Source: Dugong dugon (Eukaryota > Chordata > Mammalia > Sirenia > Dugongidae). Taken from it: 64,000 nucleotides of DNA. Every line of letters starts with the position of its first letter. The first letter of the stretch is position 1. The notes beneath the pieces were generated by a model. The model saw only the letters and a list, made by a program, of their open reading frames with translations, was not told the DNA's origin and made no database searches. The stretch covers positions 8,171,001-8,235,000 of the forward strand of contig CM057482.1 of the NCBI GenBank assembly GCA_030035585.1, given 5' to 3'. Shown piece by piece: positions 44,511 to 54,803 of this stretch. Both the position numbers and the translations under genes were made by a program.

Positions 44511-44849
44511 ACCAATGCACAGTCTATATGGAGTTTATACTAGAGTCCATAAGTATGTATATATGTATCTAAAGTATACATACATGCATACATGTCTACA
44601 CAAACACATGTGTGGAGACACTGAATGATGAGCTTCGATGCTTGGGAAGGCTGCTGAGGGGAGATTTTTGGGTCCTGTGTCCTGAAGGGTGGGCTGGATT
44701 TTGGACTTGTAGGTAGGCATGCACACTGTAGCTGGTGGAATTGGTGAAACTGTCAGGTGTTGGGTGCCAGAATCTGGAGTTTTCTGTAGACTCACCAGAG
44801 GTCATTTTAGGTGACGATGACCTAAGATGGGGTGGCTGATGTCATTTGG

Positions 44850-45776
44850 ATAGATTTCCTCCTAGTCTTTCTCTCTGTGACTATTTAAAATACAAAAAAT
44901 AAAGGAGAAGAAAAATAATTTGACTACATTCCTTACTTGCAGATAACCTCAGTTATCATTTTAATGCATTTCCTGAAAATCTTTTTTTTTTTTTTGTAGA
45001 TGGACATGTATATATGTATGGTAAGAGGGAGGTGACACTGTGTGTCTGTGGCTTCCCTCATGGGTGTGCTGCCTGGTTAACTAGGACCTTTGTCCTTGTA
45101 CTGTTGGGGTTGGGGGTTACATCTCTGCACTTCTGCATTGAGACACCAGTCCCGGTGTTTGGGTCTAAAGCAAACCTCGTCTGGTGGATGGAGGTGTTTG
45201 AGCAGGTCAGGAGGGTCACTGGGCTTGTGCATTGGTAGCAGCAAAATGCCTGTAACAGGCAAAAATTACCCCATATTCTCAGGGAAATAGTGGCAGATAA
45301 GTCCCAGTGAGAGACACGTGCCTTGGGAATTTTGCAGACACCTTCTTCTGTCTTATTCCTACAGCAGGACAGGAAGGCTTTCTCTCTGACAGATTTTATT
45401 TTAACCTGCAGTGCATGGAGACTTACAGCTGAATACAGTTAAGGCCGAACTCTCAACCCAGGGCTGGGCTCTCAACTGTAGTTCTCATTTACTGCCAGCC
45501 TCTCCTTCTCAAGGGGAAGAATGTTTTTCTGATTATAGAGTATAAGTTGATCATTACTGAAAGTACTATAAAAATGGAAGAATAAAATAGTTACTCCAAG
45601 TCCCATAGCAACTGTTAATCATTCTAATAGATTTCCTCCTAGTCTTTTTCTCTGTGAATATTTAAGTTTATTATTTTTTCAGATTATGAAAGTAACACGT
45701 GGAAAATACAAAAAAAAAAACAAAAAATCGTTTGAATATGTTCCTTACCTTGGAGATAACTTCTGTTAACATAAAA
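44850..45776. other. Unassigned, with two copies of an old repeat
   Basis: GATAGATTTCCTCCTAGTCTT..CTCTGTGA occurs near 44859 and again, nearly identical, near 45633, each followed by an AT-rich body with CATTCCTTACTTGCAGATAAC-type sequence. This marks an ancient repeat present twice. No exon is supported in between. Confidence 0.45.
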
Positions 45777-46450
45777 CAAAAATCCTCACTACTGGACCAG
45801 TAAGCAGCATCATGATAAATGGAGAAAATATTGAAGTTGTAAAGGATTTCATTTTACCTGGATCCACAATCAACGCCCATAGAGGCAGCAGTCAAGAAAT
45901 CAAATGATGTATTGCACTGGGCAAATCTGCTGCAAAAGACCTCTTTAAAGTGTTAAAAAGCAAAGATGTCACCTTGAGGACTAAGACACGCCTGACCGAA
46001 GTCATGGTATTTTCAGTCACCTTATATGCATGTGAAAACTGAACAATGAATAAGGAAGACCAAAGAAGAATTGATGCCTTTGCATTATAGTGTTGGTGAA
46101 GAATATTGGATATACCATGGACTGTCAGAAGAACAAACAAATCTGTCTTGGAAGAAGTACAGCCAGAATGCTCCTTAGAAGCAAGGATGGTGAGACTTTG
46201 TGTCATAGACTCTGGACATGTTATCAGGAGGGACCAGTCCCTGGAGATGGACCTCATGTTTGGTAAACTAGAGGGTCGGCGAAAAAGAGGAAGAGCCTCA
46301 GTGAGATGGAGTGACACAGTGGCTGCAACAATGGGCTGAAGCATAACAATGATCGTGAGGATGGCAGAGGACTGGATGGTTTTTCGTTCTGTTGTATGTA
46401 GGGTCACTATGAGTTGGGGCCAACTCGATGGCACCTAACAACAACAACAA
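45777..46450 (+). pseudogene. RTE ORF2 C-terminus and 3' end
   Basis: Sense-strand RTE terminal part. Decayed codons give GHVIRRDQSLEMDLMFGKLE and GRRKRGRASVRWSDT near 46216-46320, preceded by WTVRRTNKSVLEEVQPECSL, the typical C-terminus after the reverse transcriptase. The 3' UTR ends GGGTCACTATGAGTTGGGGC..CTCGATGGCACC and (TAACAACAACAA). A possible TSD, GTTAAC, lies at 45765-45770 and 46451-46456. Stops (for example TGA near 46038) show it is dead. The 180-codon frame on the opposite strand is only its antisense. Confidence 0.92.
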
Positions 46451-46506
46451 GTTAACGTTTTAGTGCATTTACATAATATCTTTTTTCATAGATGGATATG
46501 TATATG

Positions 46507-46812
46507 TTCAGTAAGTCCCAGGATTATGAACATCTGACTTGAGAACTCTGCCTTCCCTTTAATGTTATGTAACTGTCCCTCACTTTGAAAGATTGAACCA
46601 ACCCCTGCTCACAACAACTTGTTCATTACAAACACCTTCACTTGCTGCATGTGCTGCATGTGCAGATTTTAAATCACTGAAAAGGCTTCGAGCCTTTTCA
46701 TGCACTAAAGTAAGGTTAAATAAGAGCTGTATTCACCTGTTCCAATTTACCTACAAATTTGACTTAACGACACAGGACAGATCTCGTTTGTAACTTGGGG
46801 ACTGCTTGTATA
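46507..46812. repeat. Probable DNA-transposon remnant
   Basis: TATGAACATCTGACTTGAGAA at one side and GACTTAACGACACAGGACAG, TCGTTTGTAACTTGGGGACTG at the other have the style of MER/Tigger-type MITE ends. Classification is a guess; no transposase frame. Confidence 0.4.
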
Positions 46813-47149
46813 CAGGGGTGGATTATCCAATAGGCAAGGTAAGTAGATCATTTTACCGGAGCATCTCTGAAGTCACATGTGAAATTGTTCTCTGCAGATT
46901 AGTAAGTGAGCATGAGTAAGCCTGTGCTTACTTTACTTGCTGGGTCATCCTCCCCTGTCAAGGACTGTGAATTTGAAAAGAGGCTTTGACTCTGTAGGAA
47001 AGTGCTGTAGGGATGGGAGAGAGACGGATGCCAGCCATACCTAGAAGCAGAGTCTTTGATGTGGTGAAAATGTGAAATTGTTCACTCCAGATGGTCTGTA
47101 AGCAAGGTAAGCACCATGCTTACCTTGCCTGTTTGATAATCTGCCCCTG
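46813..47149. mobile_element. hAT-like MITE (copy 1, with internal end)
   Basis: Starts CAGGGGTGGATTATCCAATA and ends TTTGATAATCTGCCCCTG, which are inverted repeats of each other. Flanking 8-mers CTTGTATA (46805-46812) and CCTATATA (47150-47157) agree at six positions. A second right-hand end (TGGGTCATCCTCCCCTG) lies inside at 46957, so a short copy may be nested or the element rearranged. Confidence 0.6.
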
Positions 47150-47364
47150 CCTATATATATATATTTCAGTAAATGAGGTTATTTTTATATAGTTTATAGT
47201 CTATTCAGTTTTATGTATTTATTTTAAATTAATATGGAGAATGCTTGTTATGTTATTCCAAACTGTATAAAAGTAAGTTGAGACTTAATTTGATAAATGG
47301 ATGTACTGTAATTTACCTAATTATTTCATATACTTGACATGATGTGAAATTATCTTGGTGCTGT

Positions 47365-47506
47365 GGTAGCCTACAGGGACACAATCCCAGGAGTCACAAA
47401 CAGAAAGGCTTACAGACCAAATTAAGATGATTGGATCATTCAGTTTATTAAATCAATTTAAACACACAGCAAGAAGCAAGGGGGAGGAGATAGGGTAGGT
47501 TAACAC
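47365..47506. other. Unassigned host sequence of a MITE
   Basis: Sequence interrupted by the element at 47507-47732 and resuming after it (to about 47870). It may be an older LTR-type repeat but I cannot name it. Confidence 0.3.
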
Positions 47507-47732
47507 CAGGGGCAGATTAACCAGTAAGTACGGTATGCACTGGCTTACAGTAAGCAAGGTAGCGGGGGCTTAATTGTGTTTCCTTACTAATCTGTCGTGA
47601 ACAATTTCACCTGGGTTTCACACAGGTGAGAATTTTGATGTGGTGAAAACCAGATGAAATCGTGCACTACAGATTAGTAAGTAAGCACAGTTAAGCCCGT
47701 GAGTACCTTGCTTATTGGGTACTCCATCCCTG
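47507..47732. mobile_element. hAT-like MITE (copy 2)
   Basis: 226 bp. Left end CAGGGGCAGATTAACCAGTA and right end TATTGGGTACTCCATCCCTG are imperfect inverted repeats. The interior TGTGGTGAAAA...GCACTACAGATTAGTAAG is shared with copy 1. Flanks GTTAACAC (47499-47506) and GTACACAC (47733-47740) agree at six of eight positions, as expected for an old hAT TSD. Confidence 0.7.
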
Positions 47733-47989
47733 GTACACACTTCAGTCCGTTGGGGTAAATAGACCACACCACCTGAATCCTGGCCCAGGCAGTGTTCTGT
47801 GTCCTGTCTCTCGGCCACGTAAGCCTTCCCTGCTGATGGTGTGGTTACCAGGACTTGGTTTGAGATTGACCAGACTTAGGAGACAGAAGATGCCTGGAGC
47901 CTGTGCCTACTAGTTTGTCAGAGAACTACCTAGCCACAGGTGTTGCTCATCGACAGCCTCTTGAGCAGCCAGGGCTTGCCTTTCCCGTG

Positions 47990-48640
47990 TACCACATTCA
48001 GCTTTTTGGTATTTTGCTCCTTTATGTATTTTGGAGGTCTTTGCACATAAATACATATAGAACTACCTTCCCCCCCCCACCCGCTGCCCCACGGCTGCTG
48101 GGTATTCTGTCATATGAATGCACTGTAATAATATCCTTCAACATACAGTATTTGGCATACGTGTGAACGTATCTGTAGAATAAATTCCAGAAGTAGAGTT
48201 GTTGGCTCAAAGGGAAGATGCATTTAAAAATGTGATAGATATTTGCCAGATTCACCTCCTCAGAGGAGACATGGAAGAAGTCTTGTTTCCCCACTCCTGG
48301 TGTTACCCTTTTTCTTCATCCCTGTCGCTCTAACAGATGAAAAGTGGTATCTTATTGTGGCTTTAATTTGTATTTCTCTTACAAGTGAGTCTGAGCATCT
48401 TTTCACTTGTTAAGAACTGTCTTATTTCCTTTTCTGACAGTTGTTCATATTTTGTGTCTTTTCTGTTGGGTTGCTGGTCTCCCATTTGTTTGTTGGAGCT
48501 CTTAATATATTGAGAATGTTAGGCCTTAGTGGTTTGAGTTGCAAGTAATTTTTCCCACCCTTTGTCTTTAGTGTGTTTTGCCATGTAGAGTGTTTAAAAA
48601 TGAGATTCAGTTGAATTTTTCCATCTTTCTTTCATGGCAT
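47990..48640 (-). mobile_element. Old L1 (L1M type) fragment
   Basis: Plus strand shows GTAGAATAAATTCCAGAAGTAG, GGCTTTAATTTGTATTTCTC, GAGCATCTTTTCACTTG, TTGGGTTGCTGGTCTCCC and GGAGCTCTTAATATATTGAG, the standard antisense of an L1 ORF2 section. No intact frame remains. Confidence 0.8.
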
Positions 48641-48724
48641 CTAGGTTCTGTGGCATACTTAGGCCTTTCCCACTCAGCTGGAAAACATGGGAGATGTCCC
48701 CCTCCCCAGTACAATTATGGGTAA

Positions 48725-48926
48725 GGAGATCTGGCAGCGCAGTGGTTAAGAGCTTGGCTGATAACCGAAAGGTCAGCGGTTTGAACCCACCAGCCTCTCT
48801 GCAGAAGAAAGACGTGGCAGTCCACATCCGTAAAGATTACAGTTTTGGAAACCCTATAGGGCAGTTCTCCTGTGTCCTATAGGGCTGCCATGAGTCAGAA
48901 TTGACTCGATGGCAGTGGGTGGGTTT
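48725..48926 (+). mobile_element. AfroSINE, long form
   Basis: GGAGATCTGGCAGCGCAGTGG head, GCGGTTTGAACCCACC, AAAGACGTGGCAG body and GACTCGATGGCAGTGGG tail. Confidence 0.94.
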
Positions 48927-49479
48927 ACCCTTATGGATTTGTTCTCCATCCTGGCATCGTAATCTCCAAGAGAGATGAGATGGGACTCTGGTCTGTCGTT
49001 CAGACCAGAGGCGCAGCTGATTCTCCTGAAGCTAGTCTGTTTGGGAATCATGGCCTCAGAGTAAGTGTGGGCATCCCCAAACGATGACGGACCCAGGTTT
49101 CACATCATGGAAGGAAAAGCCAAGCTACTTTGTGTCTTATTCAAAGGAAGAGTTTCAGCTCACTGGAAGCTAAGGGAATCAGTTGAGATTTGTGCTGCTC
49201 CAGCTTCCACGTGCGCTTCAATCACCGAGGCATTCTGTTAAAGCGGATTCTGACCCACTAGGTCTGGGGTGGAGCCTGAGATTCACCCTTTCTAACCAGC
49301 TCCTAGTTGATGCCTCTGACCAGCTCCTAGTTGAATGCCGTGCGTCTGGTTCGTGGACACACCGAGTAGCAGATGTCTAGATTAGATCCTCTTTTTTGTG
49401 ATGCACAGAAATCCCGGTACTTTCTCAAGGTCGGTTTCTAAATGTCCATTTGTTCACCGGAATTGACGGGGAGTCTCAG
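48927..49479. other. Unassigned, with MER5-like scrap
   Basis: 49180-49300 (CTTCAATCACCGAGGCATTC, CCACTAGGTCTGGGGTGG) is MER5-like. The 16-mer ACCAGCTCCTAGTTGA is duplicated at 49295-49310 and 49319-49334. No exon seen. Confidence 0.45.
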
Positions 49480-49494
49480 GGCACTGGACGTCTT

Positions 49495-50176
49495 TTTTTT
49501 TTTTAATCCAAGGTTACATACCAGAGTGTGGTTTGTTTGCTTTCAATTTTTTCCCCATATAAAAATTTATACATAGTTATGTGACCCTCATTGCTCTCCC
49601 CATCCTGTGACAGCACACTCCTCCTTTCCACCCCGGATTCCCCATGTCCATTCAACCAGCTCATGACCTTCTCTGCCTTCCCATCTCACCTCCAGACAGA
49701 AGCTGCCCGTTTAGTCTCTTGTATCTACTTGACCTAAGAGCCACATTCCTCACGAGTATTACTTTATGTCCCACAGTCCAGTCCAATCCCTGTCTGAAGA
49801 GTTGGCCTTGGAAATTGTTTTAATTCTGGGCTGATAGAGAATCCAGGGGCCATGCTTTCTGGGGTTCCTCCAGTCTCATTCAGACCATTAAGTCTGGTCT
49901 TCTTGCTAGAATTTGAGTTTTGCACCTCACCTTTCTCCTGCTCCATCAGGGACTCTCTGTTGTGTTCCCTCTCAGGGCAGTCATTTATGGTAGCCGGGCA
50001 CCATCTAGTTCTTCTGGTCCCAGTTTGATGAAGTCTCTGGTTTCTGTGGCCCTTTGTGTCTCTTGGGCTAATACTTCCCTTGTGTCTTTGGTGTTCTTCA
50101 TTCTCCTTTACTCCAGGTGGTTGGGACCAATTGATGCATCTTAGATGGCCTCCTGCAAGCTTTTAAGACCCCAGAC
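49495..50176 (-). mobile_element. Lineage L1, 3' UTR only, with TSD
   Basis: T-run then the L1 3' UTR markers (CATGTCCATTCAACCAGCTC, GTCCAGTCCAATCCCTG, AGCCGGGCACCATCTAG). 5'-truncated at AAGACCCCAGAC. GGCACTGGACGTCTT (49480-49494) and GGCACTGGGTATCTT (50177-50191) are the TSD, differing by three transitions. Confidence 0.92.
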
Positions 50177-50274
50177 GGCACTGGGTATCTTGACTTAAGG
50201 AATGTCTGGTTCAGCGTGACCACTGGGTTTCCTTGTTTCTGACCATTTATTTAGTTCAGATTTCTTTTGAACAC

Positions 50275-50440
50275 TGGTCCTCCAAGCAGCAGCATTAGCA
50301 TCTGGGAACTTGTCAGAAATGTGCATGCTGGGGCTGCATCCCAGACCTCCTGAATCGCAGACCTGGGGGTGGGATCCAGCATTCGCGTGTAACCAGCTGG
50401 CCAGATGATTCCAATGTTCGAGAGCCATTGTTTTAAGGTT
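50275..50440 (+). repeat. MER5/Charlie-type hAT fragment
   Basis: CAGCAGCATTAGCATCTGGGA, AACTTGTCAGAAATG, CCCAGACCTCCTGAATCG and GATTCCAATG..CGAGAGCCATTG match the non-autonomous Charlie pattern. Confidence 0.75.
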
Positions 50441-50659
50441 GTCAGCGTGTTTTCAGACAGTGTCGTATGATACTGGTGGGTATTACGTGCTTCTTATGTT
50501 TGGCTTATGGACCTTGCCATTACCTTGAAACCAGTGGAAGTTGGTTTACAAAAATGATATTTGGAAACTTTGGTAAATTTCCGTGAACCCTCCCAGCTGA
50601 GTAGAAATTAAGGGTAGATGTGATTACACTGGTTGAGAGCCACATTTCTGTGGATGTGC

Positions 50660-50845
50660 GTTTAGATCAGTGATTCCCAGCCTTTGGCTGCCCATTGGAA
50701 TCATCTGGGAATCTTTTAAAAGCATGGATGCTCAGTTCCCACCCTGAGGTTCTGATCTAATTAATGTGAGGTGCAGCCTGGGCATCAAGCGTTTATGAAG
50801 CTCTCCAGGGAATTCTACTGTTCAGCCAGATTTGAGATTTGCTGG
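50660..50845 (+). repeat. MER5A-like element
   Basis: CAGTGATTCCCAGCCTTTGGC, TGGAATCATCTGGGAATC, TTCTGATCTAATTAATG and GCAGCCTGGGCATCAAG follow MER5A closely. Confidence 0.85.
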
Positions 50846-51313
50846 ATAAAATGAATACATCTTTTGATTATTTTCTCCGTATGTTTTTAATTTATTCTTA
50901 ATTTGCATATAACTGTGTGTCTTCGTGGGTGTGTCGTGTGTGTCTGTGTGTACAGTTCTATGAATTTTGCCAAATGCACAGTAATGGAACCACCACCACA
51001 ATCAAGATTCCCATCATTTGTTTTTGCAAATGCTCTTTTGGAGTTTTTCCTCTTTAAAATGACAGACTGAAACATATAGACTTCCCTTAATATTTATTAT
51101 GATTTTTCCTACTGCTGTTGTTCTTATTGCTGTTACTGTCTGAGATCCAATATCTTAACGGAAGTGTGAATTTCATCACTGTTTCTTAGCCAGAATGTGT
51201 GGGGGTGGAGCCCAGGTACTGGCTTCTGTAAAGCCATCCAAGTGTTTCTCATGGGCAGTCAGGCATGAGAACCACACTTCTCTAATGATTCTCTGATGAA
51301 GTACTTTCCGGTT
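50846..51313. other. Unassigned stretch
   Basis: A short GT-rich run (GTGTCTTCGTGGGTGTGTCG, about 50917-50952). 50940-51050 resembles an old L1 3' end in antisense (AATTTTGCCAAATGCACAGTA). No gene. Confidence 0.4.
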
Positions 51314-51428
51314 GAGCTGTAGCTGTTAACCCAGCCACTTCTTGGAAATCCTATGGGACAGTTCTACTCTGTCCTATAGGGTCGCTGTGAGTCTAAATCG
51401 ACTCAACTGTAATGGGTTTGGTTTGCAT
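51314..51428 (+). mobile_element. AfroSINE, damaged head
   Basis: CTGTAGCTGTTAACCCAGCC shows that the B-box segment is deleted. The rest (GGAAATCCTATGGGACAG to GTAATGGGTTTGG) is intact. Confidence 0.85.
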
Positions 51429-51440
51429 TTTGGTCAGATG

Positions 51441-51648
51441 TCAGAGTCCCTGGGTGGTGCAAATTGTTAATGCGCTCGGCTGCTAACCAAAAGGTTGGAG
51501 GTTCGAATCTACCCAGAGGTGCCTCGAAAGAAAGGCCGGGCGGTCTACTTCTGAAAAATCAGTCCCTGACAATCCTATGGAGCACAGCTTTAATATGACA
51601 CACACGGGGTCACCATGAGTTGTTGTCAACTCAAAGGCAGCTGGTTGG
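51441..51648 (+). mobile_element. AfroSINE, second subfamily, perfect TSD
   Basis: AGAGTCCCTGGGTGGTGCAA head, GGAGGTTCGAATCTACCC, GAAAGAAAGGCCGGGCG body. TTGGTCAGATG flanks it exactly at 51430-51440 and 51649-51659. Confidence 0.95.
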
Positions 51649-51659
51649 TTGGTCAGATG

Positions 51660-52269
51660 CTGTGGTTCTTGCCAAGGCCCACATTCCTTTTCTCAGCTGC
51701 AGTTGGCTTCTGATAGCTCATTGTTTCCGGTATTTTACCAGTTTGGGTACATTTCTAAAAGGAAGAGATCAAGAAAAATGATTTATTAGTGAATATTGAT
51801 TACTGAGGATGGTTAAATACTGTTCATACACTTTTGTACTTTTGCCTACTTGTGGTGACATACTACAGATGTACACGAACATTTGTTTTGTCTCTGTGGG
51901 CAGATTTGTAATCCTTTGGTTTGTAATCTTGCAGTCTGCAGGGCAGTGGCGGTGAGTTTGTCCTGGTAAGTCCCAGTGACATGCCGTGCTTTTAATTGTG
52001 GGAGTGAGGTGGCATGTGAGGAATTATGGGTGGATGCTCTCTGCTTGGACTTTGTAAAGTAGATGGAATCCTTTTCTAATTTACTGTCTCCAAGAGTAGA
52101 AGCAGTAATTGTAGGTTTTAGAAGGTGTCATCTAAATAATATTCAAGGAATGCCCTGTACCTCTAGGAAGTATTCACAGGTTGGGGTCTCATCTTCTGAC
52201 AGTTCTTAGTCCAGAAGCTGAACCAGTTTACCCACAGGGGCTCAGCTTCTGGAAAGCAGGGTAGTATCA
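51660..52269. other. Unassigned stretch
   Basis: No repeat or exon that I can name. Confidence 0.4.
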
Positions 52270-52420
52270 TGCTTTATGTAAAGTTTCTAAAGTGCTTTAA
52301 AGAAGAGTGTCTCATTTGATGTTTAGAACAACCCCATTATATGGATGAGGAAACTGAGCCCTAAGGGAAGAACTGATTTATTTGCTCAGTCACTCAGCTG
52401 GTCCTTACCCTTAGCTCAGA
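52270..52420 (-). repeat. MIR fragment
   Basis: AAAGTGCTTTAAAGAAGAG, GAACAACCCCATTATATGG and ATGAGGAAACTGAGCCCTAAG are reverse MIR. Confidence 0.65.
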
Positions 52421-53279
52421 GTCTTAGAAAGGTTGTTTGCTCAGCGGTTAGGTTCATTCAGGAGGCTAAATGGCAACGGAAGGTTGGTTTTAAGGGGCAG
52501 CAGTATCAGGTACAAGCCTGACTGATTGTCTCCTTTACTCTAGGGATTTCTTAAAGAGCCCAGTTCAGACATATAATCAGGGCACTCTTTCCTTTTCATG
52601 ATGTTGGTGGGGCGGGCTTCTAAAATGTCTTAGCCACCTCATTTTGTCACAACAGCTCTTCTCCTAGACTCTCTGCAGATCACCAACCTTGCCTTTTTTC
52701 CACCGCTCAAATGCCACCTCCATTCTTTAAGCGAGAGGTTGAGAACACTACAGGGTTTACTGTTGTTTGATGCTGAGCACCTGTGAGGACCTTTTCCCCC
52801 CTTGGCCCTGATTCTGAAAGAGCACGTGCAATGTATTGTTATCATCAGTATTTTGAATTAGATGTCACATAACTTGTCCAGGACCTCAGAGCGCAAAGTG
52901 TTAGATTGGAACTCAGCTGTGCCAGATGAATAAATTGTTTCCAAATTGTAGAGTGGAAAGGTTGCTTCCGGAATATGTACCTGTGGAAGCAAATTCTTTT
53001 CCCCAATCCATGGGGCCCTTTAGATCATCCTTCCTCCTGTGTTTTAGATTTGGGGTTTTAGTTTGATTTCTGTATTTCAATATACACTTCCTAGGAGGCA
53101 AAAAGAGGTTAGTTTTACCTGTAAATTACAAAGTTCAATCTTCTCCTTCAGCCTCTTTCAATGTGGGAAGAAACATACCTACTTGATGTATTTAGGCCAT
53201 TTTTGAATGGATAAACCTAGGACTGTCACTCTGAAAAATAGTTACAATTTCTAGAACAATGGGAATGCTTTAAAAAAAT
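52421..53279. other. Unassigned stretch
   Basis: Nothing nameable; no exon supported. Confidence 0.4.
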
Positions 53280-53289
53280 CTAAAGAACA

Positions 53290-54050
53290 AAACTACAATG
53301 AGATACCATCTCACCCCCCCCCCCCAAAAAAAAAAGACAATGATTAAAAAAACAGAAAAACAACAGATGCTGGTGAGGCTTGGGGCGGGGGGGATTGGAA
53401 CTCTTATGCATTGCTGGTGGGACTGTAAAATGGTACAGCCACTATGGAAAAGGGTATGGCGCTTCCTCAAAAAGCTAGAAATAGAAATACCTTATGATCC
53501 AGCATTCCCACCCCTAGGAATATAGCCTAGAGATAGAAGAGCGGTGACACAAGTAGACATATGCACAGCCATGGTCACTGCAGCATTACTCACAACAGCA
53601 AAAAGGTGGAAACAGCGTAGATGCCCATCAGTGGATGAATGGATAAACAGATTCTGGTACATACATACAATGGAATACTACTCAACTATAAAGAAAAACG
53701 AGGAGTCCGTGAAACATAACATGGATGAATCTGGAGGACGTTATGCTGAGTGAAATAAATCCATCACAAAAAGACAAATGTTATGTGGTCCCACTATTAT
53801 AAAAAGCCGAGAATAGATATACACACAGAGACCACAGTTCTTTGATGGTTACCGGGGTGGAAGGAAGAGGGAGGGGGAATCACTTTCTACATAGTAGACA
53901 CTTGTTACTTTTGGTGATGGGAAAGGCAGTCCCAAATATGGGTGAAGTCACAACTTGACCAAGGTGTAAATAAAGACACTAAGAAGTACACGAGAAAAAG
54001 GGACAATTTCAGTAAATGCTATGATGTATACAATTTTGCAACAACAGTAA
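53290..54050 (+). pseudogene. L1 ORF2 C-terminus and 3' UTR
   Basis: Sense L1 remnant starting in ORF2 (ATGAGATACCATCTCACC). Frame-shifted codons give WWDCKMVQPLWKRVWRFLKK, LEIEIPYDPAFPPLGI, AKRWKQRRCPSVDEWI and [21 protein letters not shown] 3' UTR of a different L1 subfamily follows (GGTGATGGGAAAGGCAGTCCC, CAATTTTGCAACAACAG). A C-run and A-run near 53317-53336 and an in-frame break near 53527 disable it. The endonuclease and reverse transcriptase domains are absent. Confidence 0.88.
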
Positions 54051-54054
54051 AAAC

Positions 54055-54209
54055 AAAAAAATATGCATGTAGTTATGTAGATAGATACAGATGCATATAT
54101 GTGTAGCGGAAGGCATATGCGGGTAAATGTACATGCATGTATTGTGTATCTGTAGGCATATGTATATACACATCTGTGCTGCATATATATCCACATATAT
54201 AACAAACCA
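54055..54209. repeat. AT-rich degenerate microsatellite
   Basis: Imprecise (TATG/CATA)n stretch, e.g. TGTAGATAGATACAGATGC and TATATATCCACATATATA, at the tail of the L1. Confidence 0.7.
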
Positions 54210-54404
54210 AGAAGTCTTGGTGGTACAGTGGTTAAAGTGCTCGGCTGCTAACCAAAAGGTCAGTGGTTTGAACCCACCAGCTGCTCCATGGGAGAAAGGT
54301 GTGGCCCTCTGCTTCTGTAAAGATTTACAGCCTTGGAAACCCTATGGGGCACCTCTACTCCGCCCTATAGGGTTGCTATGAGTCAGAATCTACTTGATGA
54401 CGGA
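54210..54404 (+). mobile_element. AfroSINE, long form
   Basis: AGAAGTCTTGGTGGTACAGTGG head, GGTTTGAACCCACC, AAGATTTACAGCCTTGG and GAATCTACTTGATGACGG tail. Confidence 0.94.
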
Positions 54405-54803
54405 TTTTTTTTTTTAATTGTTGTAGTTTAAGTGAAAGTTTCCAATTCAAGTTAATCTCTCCTACAAAAAAATTATACATTGTTATGTGACCCTAATTGC
54501 TCTCCCTATACTGTGACAGCACACTCCTTCTTTCCACCCCTGATTTCCTGTGTCCATTCAACCAGCTCCTGACCCTCTCTGCCTTCTCATCTCACCTCTG
54601 GACAGAAGCTTCCCATTTAGTCTCATGTATCTAGTTGAGCTAAGAGGCACACTCTTTGTAAGTATCATTTTATGTCCTACAGTCCAGTCTAGGTCTGAAA
54701 GTTGGCCTCGGGAATTGTTTTAGTTCTGACTTGATAGAGAGTCAGGGGGCATGCTTTCTGGGGTTCCTCCAGTTGTTGCTGTTTTTTTTTTTTTTCTTTT
54801 TTT
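54405..54803 (-). mobile_element. Lineage L1, 3' UTR, reverse
   Basis: T-run, AATTGTTGTAGTTTAAGTG, GTGTCCATTCAACCAGCTCC, and truncation at TGGGGTTCCTCCAG. A second long T-run (54782-54803) closes the segment and separates it from a plus-strand L1. Confidence 0.85.

Noticed and set aside
45892-46434. 180-codon open frame on the minus strand, the longest in the window
   Set aside because: It is the antisense of the RTE ORF2 end and 3' UTR on the plus strand, where recognisable LINE codons lie.
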